Shown piece by piece: positions 16,484 through 23,580 of a stretch of DNA of 42,055 nt. The notes under the pieces are model-generated. The model saw only the letters and a list, made by a program, of their open reading frames with translations. It made no database searches and had not been told where the DNA came from. Source of the stretch: Clostridiaceae bacterium (GTDB lineage Bacteria > Bacillota > Clostridia > Saccharofermentanales > DTU023); the NCBI GenBank assembly GCA_012521015.1, contig JAAYNE010000102.1, positions 1 to 42,055 on the forward strand, in the 5' to 3' direction. The translations under genes and the position numbers were made by a program. Numbering within the stretch: position 1 is the first letter of the stretch; each line of letters starts with the position of its first letter.

Positions 16484-17344
16484 CTACTTATCTCTCTTCT
16501 TACTGTATGCCACAAAAATATCTTGTAAACCGGCCCGGCTTGTTTTAATGTTATCTGATAAGTCCGGAATCAAAGAAGACCGGTGTACGAGTAAGGAAAT
16601 AAATCCAAAATTTTCTTTCTTTTCGATTACCGAATATAATCTTTCAATCTGTTCAACCTGCTCTGAAGGACCCGTTAGATAAAAGTGAGATATGATAATA
16701 TTTTCCAGATTGTCTTCCAGGAAAATCTGACCTCGGTCAATGAATATAACCTCTTCTAATAAGTTGCTAATCTCATCAATCAGGTGCGTTGAAAGAACAA
16801 TTGTATTTTGCTCTTCCCTATAGATACGCAAAACTTCATTATAAAATAACTCTCTATTGACGGCATCATGCCCTAAGGTTGGCTCATCGAGGAAGATAAA
16901 TTCAGCTCGAGTATGTAGGGCAACAATAGAGCGGACAATCGCATAGTTTCCGGTCGACAATTGGTTAAGTCTTTTTTTCTCGTTAATACCAAAATCTTTT
17001 AAAATCTTCTGTACTTCATCAAAATTGAATCTAGGATAGAATTGACTCGTGTAGTAACAGAGTTCCTTTACCTTGAGTAGCTCAGGAAAAGTTTTATCAG
17101 GTTCAGAAAAGTATAGCTGGCGCGAAGTAGTATCATCTAAAATGGTCTTACCATCATAGAGTATTTGTCCACTTGTAGGTCTAATTCGATCGGCAATAAT
17201 CTTAAGCAAGGTTGACTTGCCTGCTCCGTTTCGTCCTAACAGACCATAAATTTTTCCTGCTTGTAGCTCGAGGTTGACCTTATCTAAAGCTAAAACATCA
17301 CCATAATTCTTTGAAACATCACATACTTTAATTGTTTGCATCAT
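16484..17344 (-). CDS. ABC transporter ATP-binding protein (YtrB-like)
   Basis: This is a 286-residue ATPase that powers the adjacent permease. Walker A is GRNGAGKST (37-45). The signature motif reads LSTGN rather than LSGGQ (about 135), Walker B is FIFLDEPTLG (about 150-159), and the H-loop His is in STHLIDE. The C-terminal 70 residues are an accessory domain. The frame begins with two adjacent ATG codons; AAGGAGG is 3 bases before the first and 6 before the second (17341), so the second may be the true start. The gene overlaps the end of the regulator gene by 17 bases, a sign of translational coupling. Confidence 0.9.
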   Translation of the reverse strand: MMQTIKVCDVSKNYGDVLALDKVNLELQAGKIYGLLGRNGAGKSTLLKIIADRIRPTSGQILYDGKTILDDTTSRQLYFSEPDKTFPELLKVKELCYYTSQFYPRFNFDEVQKILKDFGINEKKRLNQLSTGNYAIVRSIVALHTRAEFIFLDEPTLGHDAVNRELFYNEVLRIYREEQNTIVLSTHLIDEISNLLEEVIFIDRGQIFLEDNLENIIISHFYLTGPSEQVEQIERLYSVIEKKENFGFISLLVHRSSLIPDLSDNIKTSRAGLQDIFVAYSKKRDK

Positions 17345-17702
17345 CTGCCTCCTTAATCCACCGGATAAGATTTTCCATAGAAATATCTAACTGCTTTGCC
17401 TCTTTGATCAGGGGAGACAGGTAAGTCTCCTTAAAAGCAGTTTGTCTTTTTTTCTTCAACATTTCACGTGCTCCTTTTTTAACAAAAATACCAATACCAC
17501 GCTTCTTGTAACAAAAGCCTTCATCAACCAAGGTGTTAACTCCTTTGCCGGCTGTAGCCGGGTTAATTTGAAAGGCTTGGGACAATTCTGTTGTTGATGG
17601 AATTTGTGTTTCTTCCGCATAAGTTCCGGCAAGAATTGCATTTTCCAATCCTTCCTGTATTTGTAAGTAAATAGGTTTTTGGTCCTGAGTGTTCAGTTTC
17701 AT
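17328..17702 (-). CDS. GntR-family (YtrA-type) transcription regulator
   Basis: This is a 124-residue repressor of the YtrA subfamily. A winged helix-turn-helix fills residues 8-75 (PIYLQIQEGLENAILAG, then IPSTTELSQAFQINPATAGK and the wing KRGIGIFVKKGA). Only a short helical tail follows, with no large effector domain. YtrA-type regulators control the ABC genes of their own operon and are relieved by cell-wall-active compounds. It is the first gene of a three-gene operon and has GGGAG 5 bases before ATG. Two TTAACCAGTTAA operators sit directly upstream at 17720-17755, overlapping its promoter's start region. Confidence 0.9.
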   Translation of the reverse strand: MKLNTQDQKPIYLQIQEGLENAILAGTYAEETQIPSTTELSQAFQINPATAGKGVNTLVDEGFCYKKRGIGIFVKKGAREMLKKKRQTAFKETYLSPLIKEAKQLDISMENLIRWIKEADDANN

Positions 17703-17719
17703 GGGCGCTCCCTTCTTGC

Positions 17720-17755
17720 TTAACCAGTTAACTACTTCACTAATTAACCAGTTAA
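17720..17755. promoter_or_regulatory. twin operators for the YtrA-type regulator
   Basis: Two identical copies of TTAACCAGTTAA occur at 17720-17731 and 17744-17755, 24 bases apart. Each has perfect TTAAC/GTTAA arms around CA. They cover the transcription start and the leader of the gntR-ABC operon, which is where a repressor would act. Confidence 0.75.
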
Positions 17756-17759
17756 GTTA

Positions 17760-17788
17760 ATATTAGATTAAAAAAAAAGACCTGTCAA
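17760..17788 (-). promoter_or_regulatory. sigma-A promoter of the gntR-ABC operon
   Basis: On the minus strand, TTGACA (complement of 17783-17788) and TATAAT-like TAATAT (complement of 17760-17765) are separated by exactly 17 bases. Transcription should begin near 17753, inside the first operator copy met by the polymerase. Confidence 0.8.
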
Positions 17789-17798
17789 GGTCTTTTTT
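17773..17798 (-). terminator. intrinsic terminator of the hydrolase gene, sharing its loop with a -35 box
   Basis: AAAAAAGACC and GGTCTTTTTT form a 10-base-pair stem (17773-17782 with 17789-17798) with an A/T tail in both directions. On the minus strand it ends the hydrolase gene that stops at 17821. The 6-base loop is TTGACA, the -35 box of the next operon. Confidence 0.8.
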
Positions 17799-17820
17799 AA
17801 AATTTAGGTATAGAAGCACC

Positions 17821-18750
17821 CTACTTATTTTGATTGAGGAAATTATCAAGTGCTTGATCAATTTCTTCACCATGACCGGTCATCATATGTCCGCCATCAG
17901 GGAAAGTAACGAGTTTAAGATTTGGAAAACGGTGCTGAACATTTTCCACTTTTTCAAAAATTGCTACAGGATCATCTTCTGAATGTAGAATCAAAACCGG
18001 TAGATTTAATTCTTCAATAGGGTACTGATCAAAATTTCTTTCCATATCGGGGTTTGTCAACTTACCATCTAAAACAACTCCAACTTTTCTCTCAGAAATT
18101 GGCTGAATAGTTTCTACTGTCGATGCCGGCATACCCATTAAGGCAGGCATAAGGGGACTGATTAAATACATAGCATAGTCAGACAGAAGTGGTTCCGGGG
18201 GGGCTTGATATTCAAGATAAGTTTCCGGTTTTTCATTGACCGGCATAGCAGAACAAAATAGAATTAAGCCTTTAACACGCTCCGGATAGTCAAGAGCAAA
18301 ACGGATAGCAGGAGTACCTCCGGCGGATGTTGCTAAGACAAAGACTTGATCAATTCCCAAATATTCGAGTAGTTCATTAAAAGCAGTAGCCTGATCTTCG
18401 GGTGTTCCGGTTCCTTTAACAGCAGAACCAAGGTAACCGAAGCGTGACGGTGCGAGCAAGCGATTTTTTGCTTCTCTGTTTTTTATACTTTCATAAGCCT
18501 GATCGTATCCACCGAAAATACCATGGACAGATAAAATAACCTCACCTTGACCTTGATCGATATAAGTCATCGTACCATATGAGAGATCTGCGGTCTTTAC
18601 CGGATATGAATTTAGTTTATTTTTTGCCTTATTCAATCCTTTGCTACAACGTATACCTTGAATCAGGAAATATAATACAATTATCATTAAGAACGCTGAT
18701 ATTACCCATTTCATTTTAAACTTCCTCACTTTTTTATTCTCTTTAAGCAT
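17821..18750 (-). CDS. membrane-anchored alpha/beta hydrolase
   Basis: This is a 309-residue hydrolase with an N-terminal membrane anchor (about 14-32) and an alpha/beta fold. The oxyanion region is VHGIFGG (75-81). The nucleophile lies in LATSAGG with Ser142, where Ala replaces the first Gly of the usual GxSxG. The acid is likely in HSEDDP (about 255) and the His in PDGGHMM (about 285). It resembles small esterases or peptidases of the proline iminopeptidase type, but the substrate is unknown. AGGAG lies 11 bases before ATG. It follows the TetR gene by 113 bases on the same strand and may be controlled by that regulator. The gene ends at the terminator at 17773-17798. Confidence 0.85.
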   Translation of the reverse strand: MLKENKKVRKFKMKWVISAFLMIIVLYFLIQGIRCSKGLNKAKNKLNSYPVKTADLSYGTMTYIDQGQGEVILSVHGIFGGYDQAYESIKNREAKNRLLAPSRFGYLGSAVKGTGTPEDQATAFNELLEYLGIDQVFVLATSAGGTPAIRFALDYPERVKGLILFCSAMPVNEKPETYLEYQAPPEPLLSDYAMYLISPLMPALMGMPASTVETIQPISERKVGVVLDGKLTNPDMERNFDQYPIEELNLPVLILHSEDDPVAIFEKVENVQHRFPNLKLVTFPDGGHMMTGHGEEIDQALDNFLNQNK

Positions 18751-18863
18751 CTTTGAAAACTCTCCTGTATTTAATATTTGTGTCTAATTCCATTTCGGGA
18801 AATTTCGATTTATGTATTATTCAGTGTATATTTTCCAAAAAATATCGGACCTCGGGTCAATCT

Positions 18864-19484
18864 TTATTTAATATTCAGTATTTCTGTCACAAGGTGAAAA
18901 AAGTGATAATATTCGTCGGTCTTATATAAATTAAACCCCAAAAGCTGATCGATTATTTGGCGATTTAAAAATGCGGATTGAATACTTGCTAAAAGCATAA
19001 AAGCCTTCAGCTTTCTGACATTTTCTTGCTCGGTAGCAGGAAGTGCTTTAAAAATCGCTTTATAGCTTACAGATGAATTACTTTCTGCGTTTGGTTGCGT
19101 AAGATCTGCCAGCATAGAAATTTTTGAGATCTCCGGATTATTTAACAAAAAAGTAAAAACACTTGTAATAAAAGATGTCATATCTGATTTATTCTGATGA
19201 CTTGCAGGTTGATTTTTCTCAGAATTTTCTATCCCGGAAAAAGTTTTCATCACTTGACTGATGATTCGCTGTACACAAATTTCAATCAATCTATTTTTCG
19301 AACCGAAGTGATAGTTTATAAGCCCAACAGCAACGTCTGCTTTTTGGGCAATTTCTCGTATGGTGATATTTTCAACTAAACCGTCCGAAGTTTTTATTAA
19401 TAAGATCGTAGTCTCGATAATTTTTTCTTTTATGCACGAGTGATTTTGAACATTTTCGTTGTCTTTATTAATATTATTGTTCAT
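18864..19484 (-). CDS. TetR-family transcription repressor
   Basis: This is a 206-residue repressor. The N-terminal TetR helix-turn-helix is at about residues 18-65 (IIETTILLIKTSDG, ITIREIAQKADVAVGLINYH, then FGSKNRLIE). The rest is an all-helical ligand-binding domain ending in FFHLVTEILN. The frame is open further upstream to 19544, but AAGGAGGT is 4 bases before the ATG at 19484, and the longer form would be translated through the operator, so the shorter start was chosen. A strong promoter with a paired operator precedes it. The likely target besides itself is the hydrolase gene downstream on the same strand. The inducer is unknown. Confidence 0.9.
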   Translation of the reverse strand: MNNNINKDNENVQNHSCIKEKIIETTILLIKTSDGLVENITIREIAQKADVAVGLINYHFGSKNRLIEICVQRIISQVMKTFSGIENSEKNQPASHQNKSDMTSFITSVFTFLLNNPEISKISMLADLTQPNAESNSSVSYKAIFKALPATEQENVRKLKAFMLLASIQSAFLNRQIIDQLLGFNLYKTDEYYHFFHLVTEILNIK

Positions 19485-19498
19485 AGAAACCTCCTTTT

Positions 19499-19552
19499 TT
19501 GAACGGTGTTCAGTTTTATTTTCATTATACTGAACATCGTTCAAGAAATCAA
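19499..19552 (-). promoter_or_regulatory. tetR promoter with paired operator
   Basis: Minus-strand TTGATT (complement of 19547-19552) and a perfect TATAAT (complement of 19524-19529) are 17 bases apart. Two 15-base half elements, TTGAACGGTGTTCAG (19499-19513) and its near-perfect inverse (19530-19544), lie just downstream of the -10 and within the spacer. Each is itself a partial palindrome, TGAAC-N4-GTTCA. This is a classic autorepression layout. Confidence 0.85.
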
Positions 19553-19690
19553 TCCTTATATACCTAAATATAAATTAATCTTATGGGAATATATGAAAAT
19601 AATTGATATTAAAATAAAAATGTTCTCAGGCTTCATTTTGCATTATTATATAATTGAAAAATTATATTTTTCTAATCTTGTCTTCATAAG

Positions 19691-20028
19691 ATCTCACACA
19701 AAATTTAAGGTTGTACCGGAAAATAATATACAACCTTGAAAAGTGTGTGAGATAAGCCTTTAAACTAGAAATCAAATAATTTATTGCACAGAATTTAAGT
19801 TTGTTCTGTTAAATTGCTGAATTAACTTAAAAAGTGTGCGAGCATAATACAATAAAGCTGGTTTACTATATAAAAATGCACACATTTCAAGTTTATACAA
19901 CAAAACGATTGGATAACCTTAAAAAGTGTGCGAGTATAATACAATAAAGCCGGTTTACTATATAAAAATGCACACATTTCAAGTTTATACAACAAAACGA
20001 TTGAATAACCTTAAAAAGTGTGCAAGCC
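19691..20028. repeat. array of four hairpin repeats with a 92-bp period
   Basis: The gap between tetR and the nitroreductase gene is filled by four successive inverted repeats: about 19691-19753, 19786-19839, 19878-19931 and 19970-20023. All end in a GTGTGC/GTGTGTGAG arm paired with GCACAC/CTCACAC. The last two units (from 19826 and 19918) are nearly identical 92-base direct repeats with a partial third from 20010. The first two are diverged copies about 91 bases apart. There are no genes inside, no transposase and no spacers of variable sequence, so it is not a CRISPR array. Confidence 0.85.
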
Positions 20029-20030
20029 TA

Positions 20031-20549
20031 TTAAACGCGATTTATTTTTACTTTGCTGATTAATTCTGTTTTTGGCAGTTTAGCTTGGCTCTGAACAGGG
20101 TATCCGATGCCCAATGCTGCTGCTGGTACATAACCTTCCGGTAAGTCTAGAACATCGAGTTGTGGCGTGTTTTCTTGAACCATATCACGGATAAAACCGT
20201 AGAGATAACAATTTCCTAATCCTAAGTTGCTGGCAGCCAATGCCATGTGATCAACTGCACAGGCTACGTTCTCATAAGAAATCAGATTTTCCAAGTTATT
20301 CGATGATACAAAAATTATAACTTTCGCACCAAGACTTCTATCACGTCCGGTTTTAGCCGAAAACTCACGAATTCTATTTAATGCAGATTCACTTTTAACC
20401 ACAGTGAAAATTAAGCTATCATATGCACCGTTGCCAACAGGAGCATTACCTCCAACAGCTAAAATTTCATCGATCAAATGATCAGCAACCGGCTGATCTG
20501 TATAAGCCCTGCATGAATAACGCGACTTTACTAAATCTAAAAAATCCAT
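20031..20549 (-). CDS. nitroreductase-family FMN oxidoreductase
   Basis: This is a 172-residue member of the nitroreductase fold, homodimeric FMN enzymes that use NAD(P)H to reduce quinones, nitro compounds or flavins. Visible signatures are SRYSCRAYTDQPV near the N-terminus (FMN phosphate contact), the VGGNAPVGNGAYD segment (about 32-44) and NLGLGNCYLYGF (about 107-118). It is at the short end for the family. GGAGGT is 7 bases before ATG. The gene ends just after the hairpin repeat array. The physiological substrate is not evident. Confidence 0.88.
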   Translation of the reverse strand: MDFLDLVKSRYSCRAYTDQPVADHLIDEILAVGGNAPVGNGAYDSLIFTVVKSESALNRIREFSAKTGRDRSLGAKVIIFVSSNNLENLISYENVACAVDHMALAASNLGLGNCYLYGFIRDMVQENTPQLDVLDLPEGYVPAAALGIGYPVQSQAKLPKTELISKVKINRV

Positions 20550-20707
20550 AAAAAGACCTCCATATTAAAAAACATTCATTTGTCTTAGTATTGTAACATA
20601 AGCTTAACAATATAGATGTTTTATAAAACATTTATAAAATTATATTATGGTTCATAATTTGAGTTTAAGTTATAATAATATAAACAAAAAGAGGAACCCG
20701 TTTAATA

Positions 20708-21382
20708 ATGATAATTACAAATTTTTTAATATTAATCACAGCACTTTTTCTCATTATATATGGGAATCTTAGTATCTGGCTCGGTTTGCCCCTATTGATT
20801 TTATCTGTAAGCGGATTGACATTTCAAACATTCAAAGTAATTAGTCTTAATTTTCGCCTAAATAGAATCAAAAGAAAGTCTAAAGTAAAATGGGTTGGTG
20901 AGTTTGTTTTAATTGAAGGTTTGAATCTTGTCACGAATCAAAATATTTATTTAATTTTGACACGTCGAGATGATCTGTTTTTAAAAGCTGAACAAGATGA
21001 ATTCAAAGTTAACTTATCAGAAGTAGATGGTATATTCGTTACCAAAGGACAATATTTATTAAATTTAACTGATAATGAAATTAAGGATTTTGTAAGCCGT
21101 GAATCCGGTAAACCGGTTTTTAACAATATTAGAAATCTGATTCGTAACAACCGTAATTATGCGCACAAATTTGTTATGTTAATTTCTTTAAAGCTAAAAA
21201 GTGAGGTTTATTATAATGTCCGTATGAATCAAGATTTGATAATTATGATCTTAATGTACGGCAACAATAATTTTAGACGCTTTATCAAACGTCCTGAGAT
21301 TAGAAGTAAGGTGCGTTTTTATAATAAAAGAATGGATCATACACGCTCAAGAGAAGAACTCAGATTGAAAGAACTGGGTTAA
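20708..21382 (+). CDS. conserved membrane protein of the MoxR operon, unknown
   Basis: This is a 224-residue protein I do not recognise. Two hydrophobic spans lie at the N-terminus (about 2-20 and 25-45). A soluble part of mixed strands and helices follows, with a strongly basic C-terminal half (RNNRNYAHKF, RFIKRPEIRSKVRFYNKRMD). It is the first gene of a run with MoxR, DUF58 and transglutaminase genes and is 27 bases from MoxR. A role at the inner face of the membrane with these partners is inferred from position only. GAGGA lies 11 bases before ATG. Confidence 0.6.
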   Translation: MIITNFLILITALFLIIYGNLSIWLGLPLLILSVSGLTFQTFKVISLNFRLNRIKRKSKVKWVGEFVLIEGLNLVTNQNIYLILTRRDDLFLKAEQDEFKVNLSEVDGIFVTKGQYLLNLTDNEIKDFVSRESGKPVFNNIRNLIRNNRNYAHKFVMLISLKLKSEVYYNVRMNQDLIIMILMYGNNNFRRFIKRPEIRSKVRFYNKRMDHTRSREELRLKELG

Positions 21383-21409
21383 TTCTTATTTTTGGAAAGG
21401 TATTTTTAG

Positions 21410-22360
21410 ATGCAAATACAAGCTCAGACTTTTAAAAAGTTATGCAATATAATTGAACAAAATATTAATCGCGTCATGATTGGTAAAGAAAATGTTATTG
21501 AATTTTTACTAATTGCTTTAACTGCGGGTGGGCATGTCTTAATAGAAGACGTTCCGGGTATAGGCAAAACTACACTAGTTTCTGCATTAGCAAAATCTTT
21601 AAATCTGACTTTTAAGAGAATCCAGTTTACTCCCGATTTAATGCCCTCAGATGTAACCGGTTTCAGTTTGTTTAATCAAAAAACAGGAGAATTCGAATTC
21701 CAACCCGGTGCAGTTATGAGTCAAATGGTCTTGGCAGATGAAATTAACCGTACCTCGCCAAAAACACAATCTGCATTACTCGAAGTTATGCAAGAAAATC
21801 AAGTTACAGTTGATGGTATAACTTACAATATCCCACAACCGTTTATCGTTTTAGCAACCCAAAATCCGGTAGATCATGTAGGGACTTATCCTTTGCCGGA
21901 AGCTCAATTGGATCGTTTCATGCTAAAAATCGATCTTGGATATCCGACGATAGAACAGGAAGTAGCAATTCTTACTTTATATTCCAGTGATCAACCATTG
22001 CAAAAACTGCAAAAAGTTGCTGATAGTAATGATGTCCTTTGGATGAGAGAACAAGCTTTACAAGTTCATTGTGCAAATTCAGTAAAAAGATATATTGCCG
22101 AATTAACTGCTGCTACGCGACGTCACCCGGATATCAGTTTAGGTGCAAGCCCTAGAGCCTCTAACATGTTAATGCAAGCTGCCAAGAGTAGAGCATTAAT
22201 TAAAGGGCGTGATTACGTCAGACCTGATGATGTGCAAGCTTTGGCAATTCCAGTATTATCACATCGGATTACCCTGACACCGGAGAGTCGGTTGAAAAGA
22301 ATTACTAATGATGATGTAATTTATTCCGTATTAAAACAGGTTCCGGTCCCGGAAAGATAA
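21410..22360 (+). CDS. MoxR-family AAA+ ATPase
   Basis: This is a 316-residue chaperone-like ATPase of the MoxR class, thought to remodel or activate partner proteins. Walker A is DVPGIGKT (47-54), Walker B is MVLADEINR with Asp110/Glu111, sensor 1 is in LATQNP, and LPEAQLDRFML holds the arginine-finger region. The C-terminal lid includes SPRASNMLMQAAKSRAL. A DUF58 protein and a transglutaminase-type membrane protein follow directly, the usual company of MoxR in Bacillota. Its exact client is unknown. Confidence 0.93.
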   Translation: MQIQAQTFKKLCNIIEQNINRVMIGKENVIEFLLIALTAGGHVLIEDVPGIGKTTLVSALAKSLNLTFKRIQFTPDLMPSDVTGFSLFNQKTGEFEFQPGAVMSQMVLADEINRTSPKTQSALLEVMQENQVTVDGITYNIPQPFIVLATQNPVDHVGTYPLPEAQLDRFMLKIDLGYPTIEQEVAILTLYSSDQPLQKLQKVADSNDVLWMREQALQVHCANSVKRYIAELTAATRRHPDISLGASPRASNMLMQAAKSRALIKGRDYVRPDDVQALAIPVLSHRITLTPESRLKRITNDDVIYSVLKQVPVPER

Positions 22361-22368
22361 TTTTATTT

Positions 22369-23580
22369 ATGTTTCGTTTACGTTTTGTTTTTTGGCTATT
22401 TGCTGTTGCAGCAACATTTATCGGTAATCAATTAATTGAACATAAATTTATCATGACCTTGTTGCTTTTTTTATTATCTTTGCCGATTTTTTCGGTTCTT
22501 TATGGTTTTTGGATAAGCAAAAAGTTGATTGTTGAAGCAATTCCTGAGTCGGAATTTATTGAACGCGGTCAACCTGCATGTTGGTATGTAAGATTTACCA
22601 ATCGGAGCAAATTACAAACGATGGCATTGCGTATTGTGATTAAAGCAAACACCTTACATGTGGGTCAAGAGCAAATAAAATCTATTCTCTTCGTTTCACA
22701 GAATAGTCATCAGGATATTCGTTTGACCGTCATTCCAACATTTACCGGACCTTTTACCGTGGACGGATTATCCATTACAATTAACGATATTTTCGGTTTT
22801 TTTAGATTGAAATCTTTCTCTGCTAACCAAGTTAATTTTCCCAATATTTATGTTTTACCACTTGAAGATAAAAGTGAAAACTATCATGAGTATCTTAGTA
22901 ATCAATTAGCAACAGGAGAATTTCCTGCCGGTAAGAGCCAAACTTTACAAGATGAAATTGATCGTTTGCGTAGCATGGAAAACGGTGATTCAATTAAATA
23001 TATCCACTGGAAACTATCAGCTCGTATGCAAGAATGGATGGTTAAAGAATACGACAAAGAAGATGATCATACCGTTACAATTTTGTTAAATTTACCGGAA
23101 GTTTTTTTCAAAACATATAATAAAGAGAGTAATCGTCTGTTGTATTTGAGAAATTTCATGCTTGATCATACCTATTCCGCAATCAAAATTTTTCTTAGCA
23201 GGGAAGCTACGGTCAGACTGAAAACATATCAACCTGAACTTGTGATTGAAGAAGCTATTCATATGAATGAATCCGATTTATTGAGAAAACAACTGTCATT
23301 TGTGCCTTATCGCTTAGTAATTCCTTTTTCAGAACAAATACATGATGAAAAACTCGGTAATGAACAAAATATTCTATATATTATAACTTATGAGCTAAAT
23401 CACAGTTTGGTTGCCGATTTAAGAGCATTGAGGACCAGAATAGGTAGTTTGCATCTCGTATTTGCAATCGATCAAAAGAGCACTTTAGAAGCTGCCAGAG
23501 AACATATTGAGCGTTTATCAAGCTTAAATATCAATGTCGAGATTGCTCACTCAAGAGAGGTGAATAATTATGCGAAATAA
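22369..23580 (+). CDS. DUF58-domain membrane protein
   Basis: This is a 403-residue protein with two N-terminal spans (about 3-20 and 25-45) and a beta-rich region. The DUF58 domain is centred on LRSMENGDSIKYIHWKLSAR (about 200-225), followed by a vWA-like segment (VTILLNLPE). DUF58 proteins are the standard partner of MoxR ATPases and are probable clients, with a cell-envelope role assumed. It starts 9 bases after MoxR and overlaps the next gene by 11 bases, so the three are co-translated. Confidence 0.9.
   Translation: MFRLRFVFWLFAVAATFIGNQLIEHKFIMTLLLFLLSLPIFSVLYGFWISKKLIVEAIPESEFIERGQPACWYVRFTNRSKLQTMALRIVIKANTLHVGQEQIKSILFVSQNSHQDIRLTVIPTFTGPFTVDGLSITINDIFGFFRLKSFSANQVNFPNIYVLPLEDKSENYHEYLSNQLATGEFPAGKSQTLQDEIDRLRSMENGDSIKYIHWKLSARMQEWMVKEYDKEDDHTVTILLNLPEVFFKTYNKESNRLLYLRNFMLDHTYSAIKIFLSREATVRLKTYQPELVIEEAIHMNESDLLRKQLSFVPYRLVIPFSEQIHDEKLGNEQNILYIITYELNHSLVADLRALRTRIGSLHLVFAIDQKSTLEAAREHIERLSSLNINVEIAHSREVNNYAK

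Noticed and set aside
19691-20028. CRISPR array
   Set aside because: The repeats are 92 bases with internal dyads and the whole unit repeats; there are no distinct spacers and no cas genes.
19691-20028. Integron attC cassette array
   Set aside because: Hairpins are regularly spaced, but there are no cassette genes, no intI and no GTTRRRY core sites evident.
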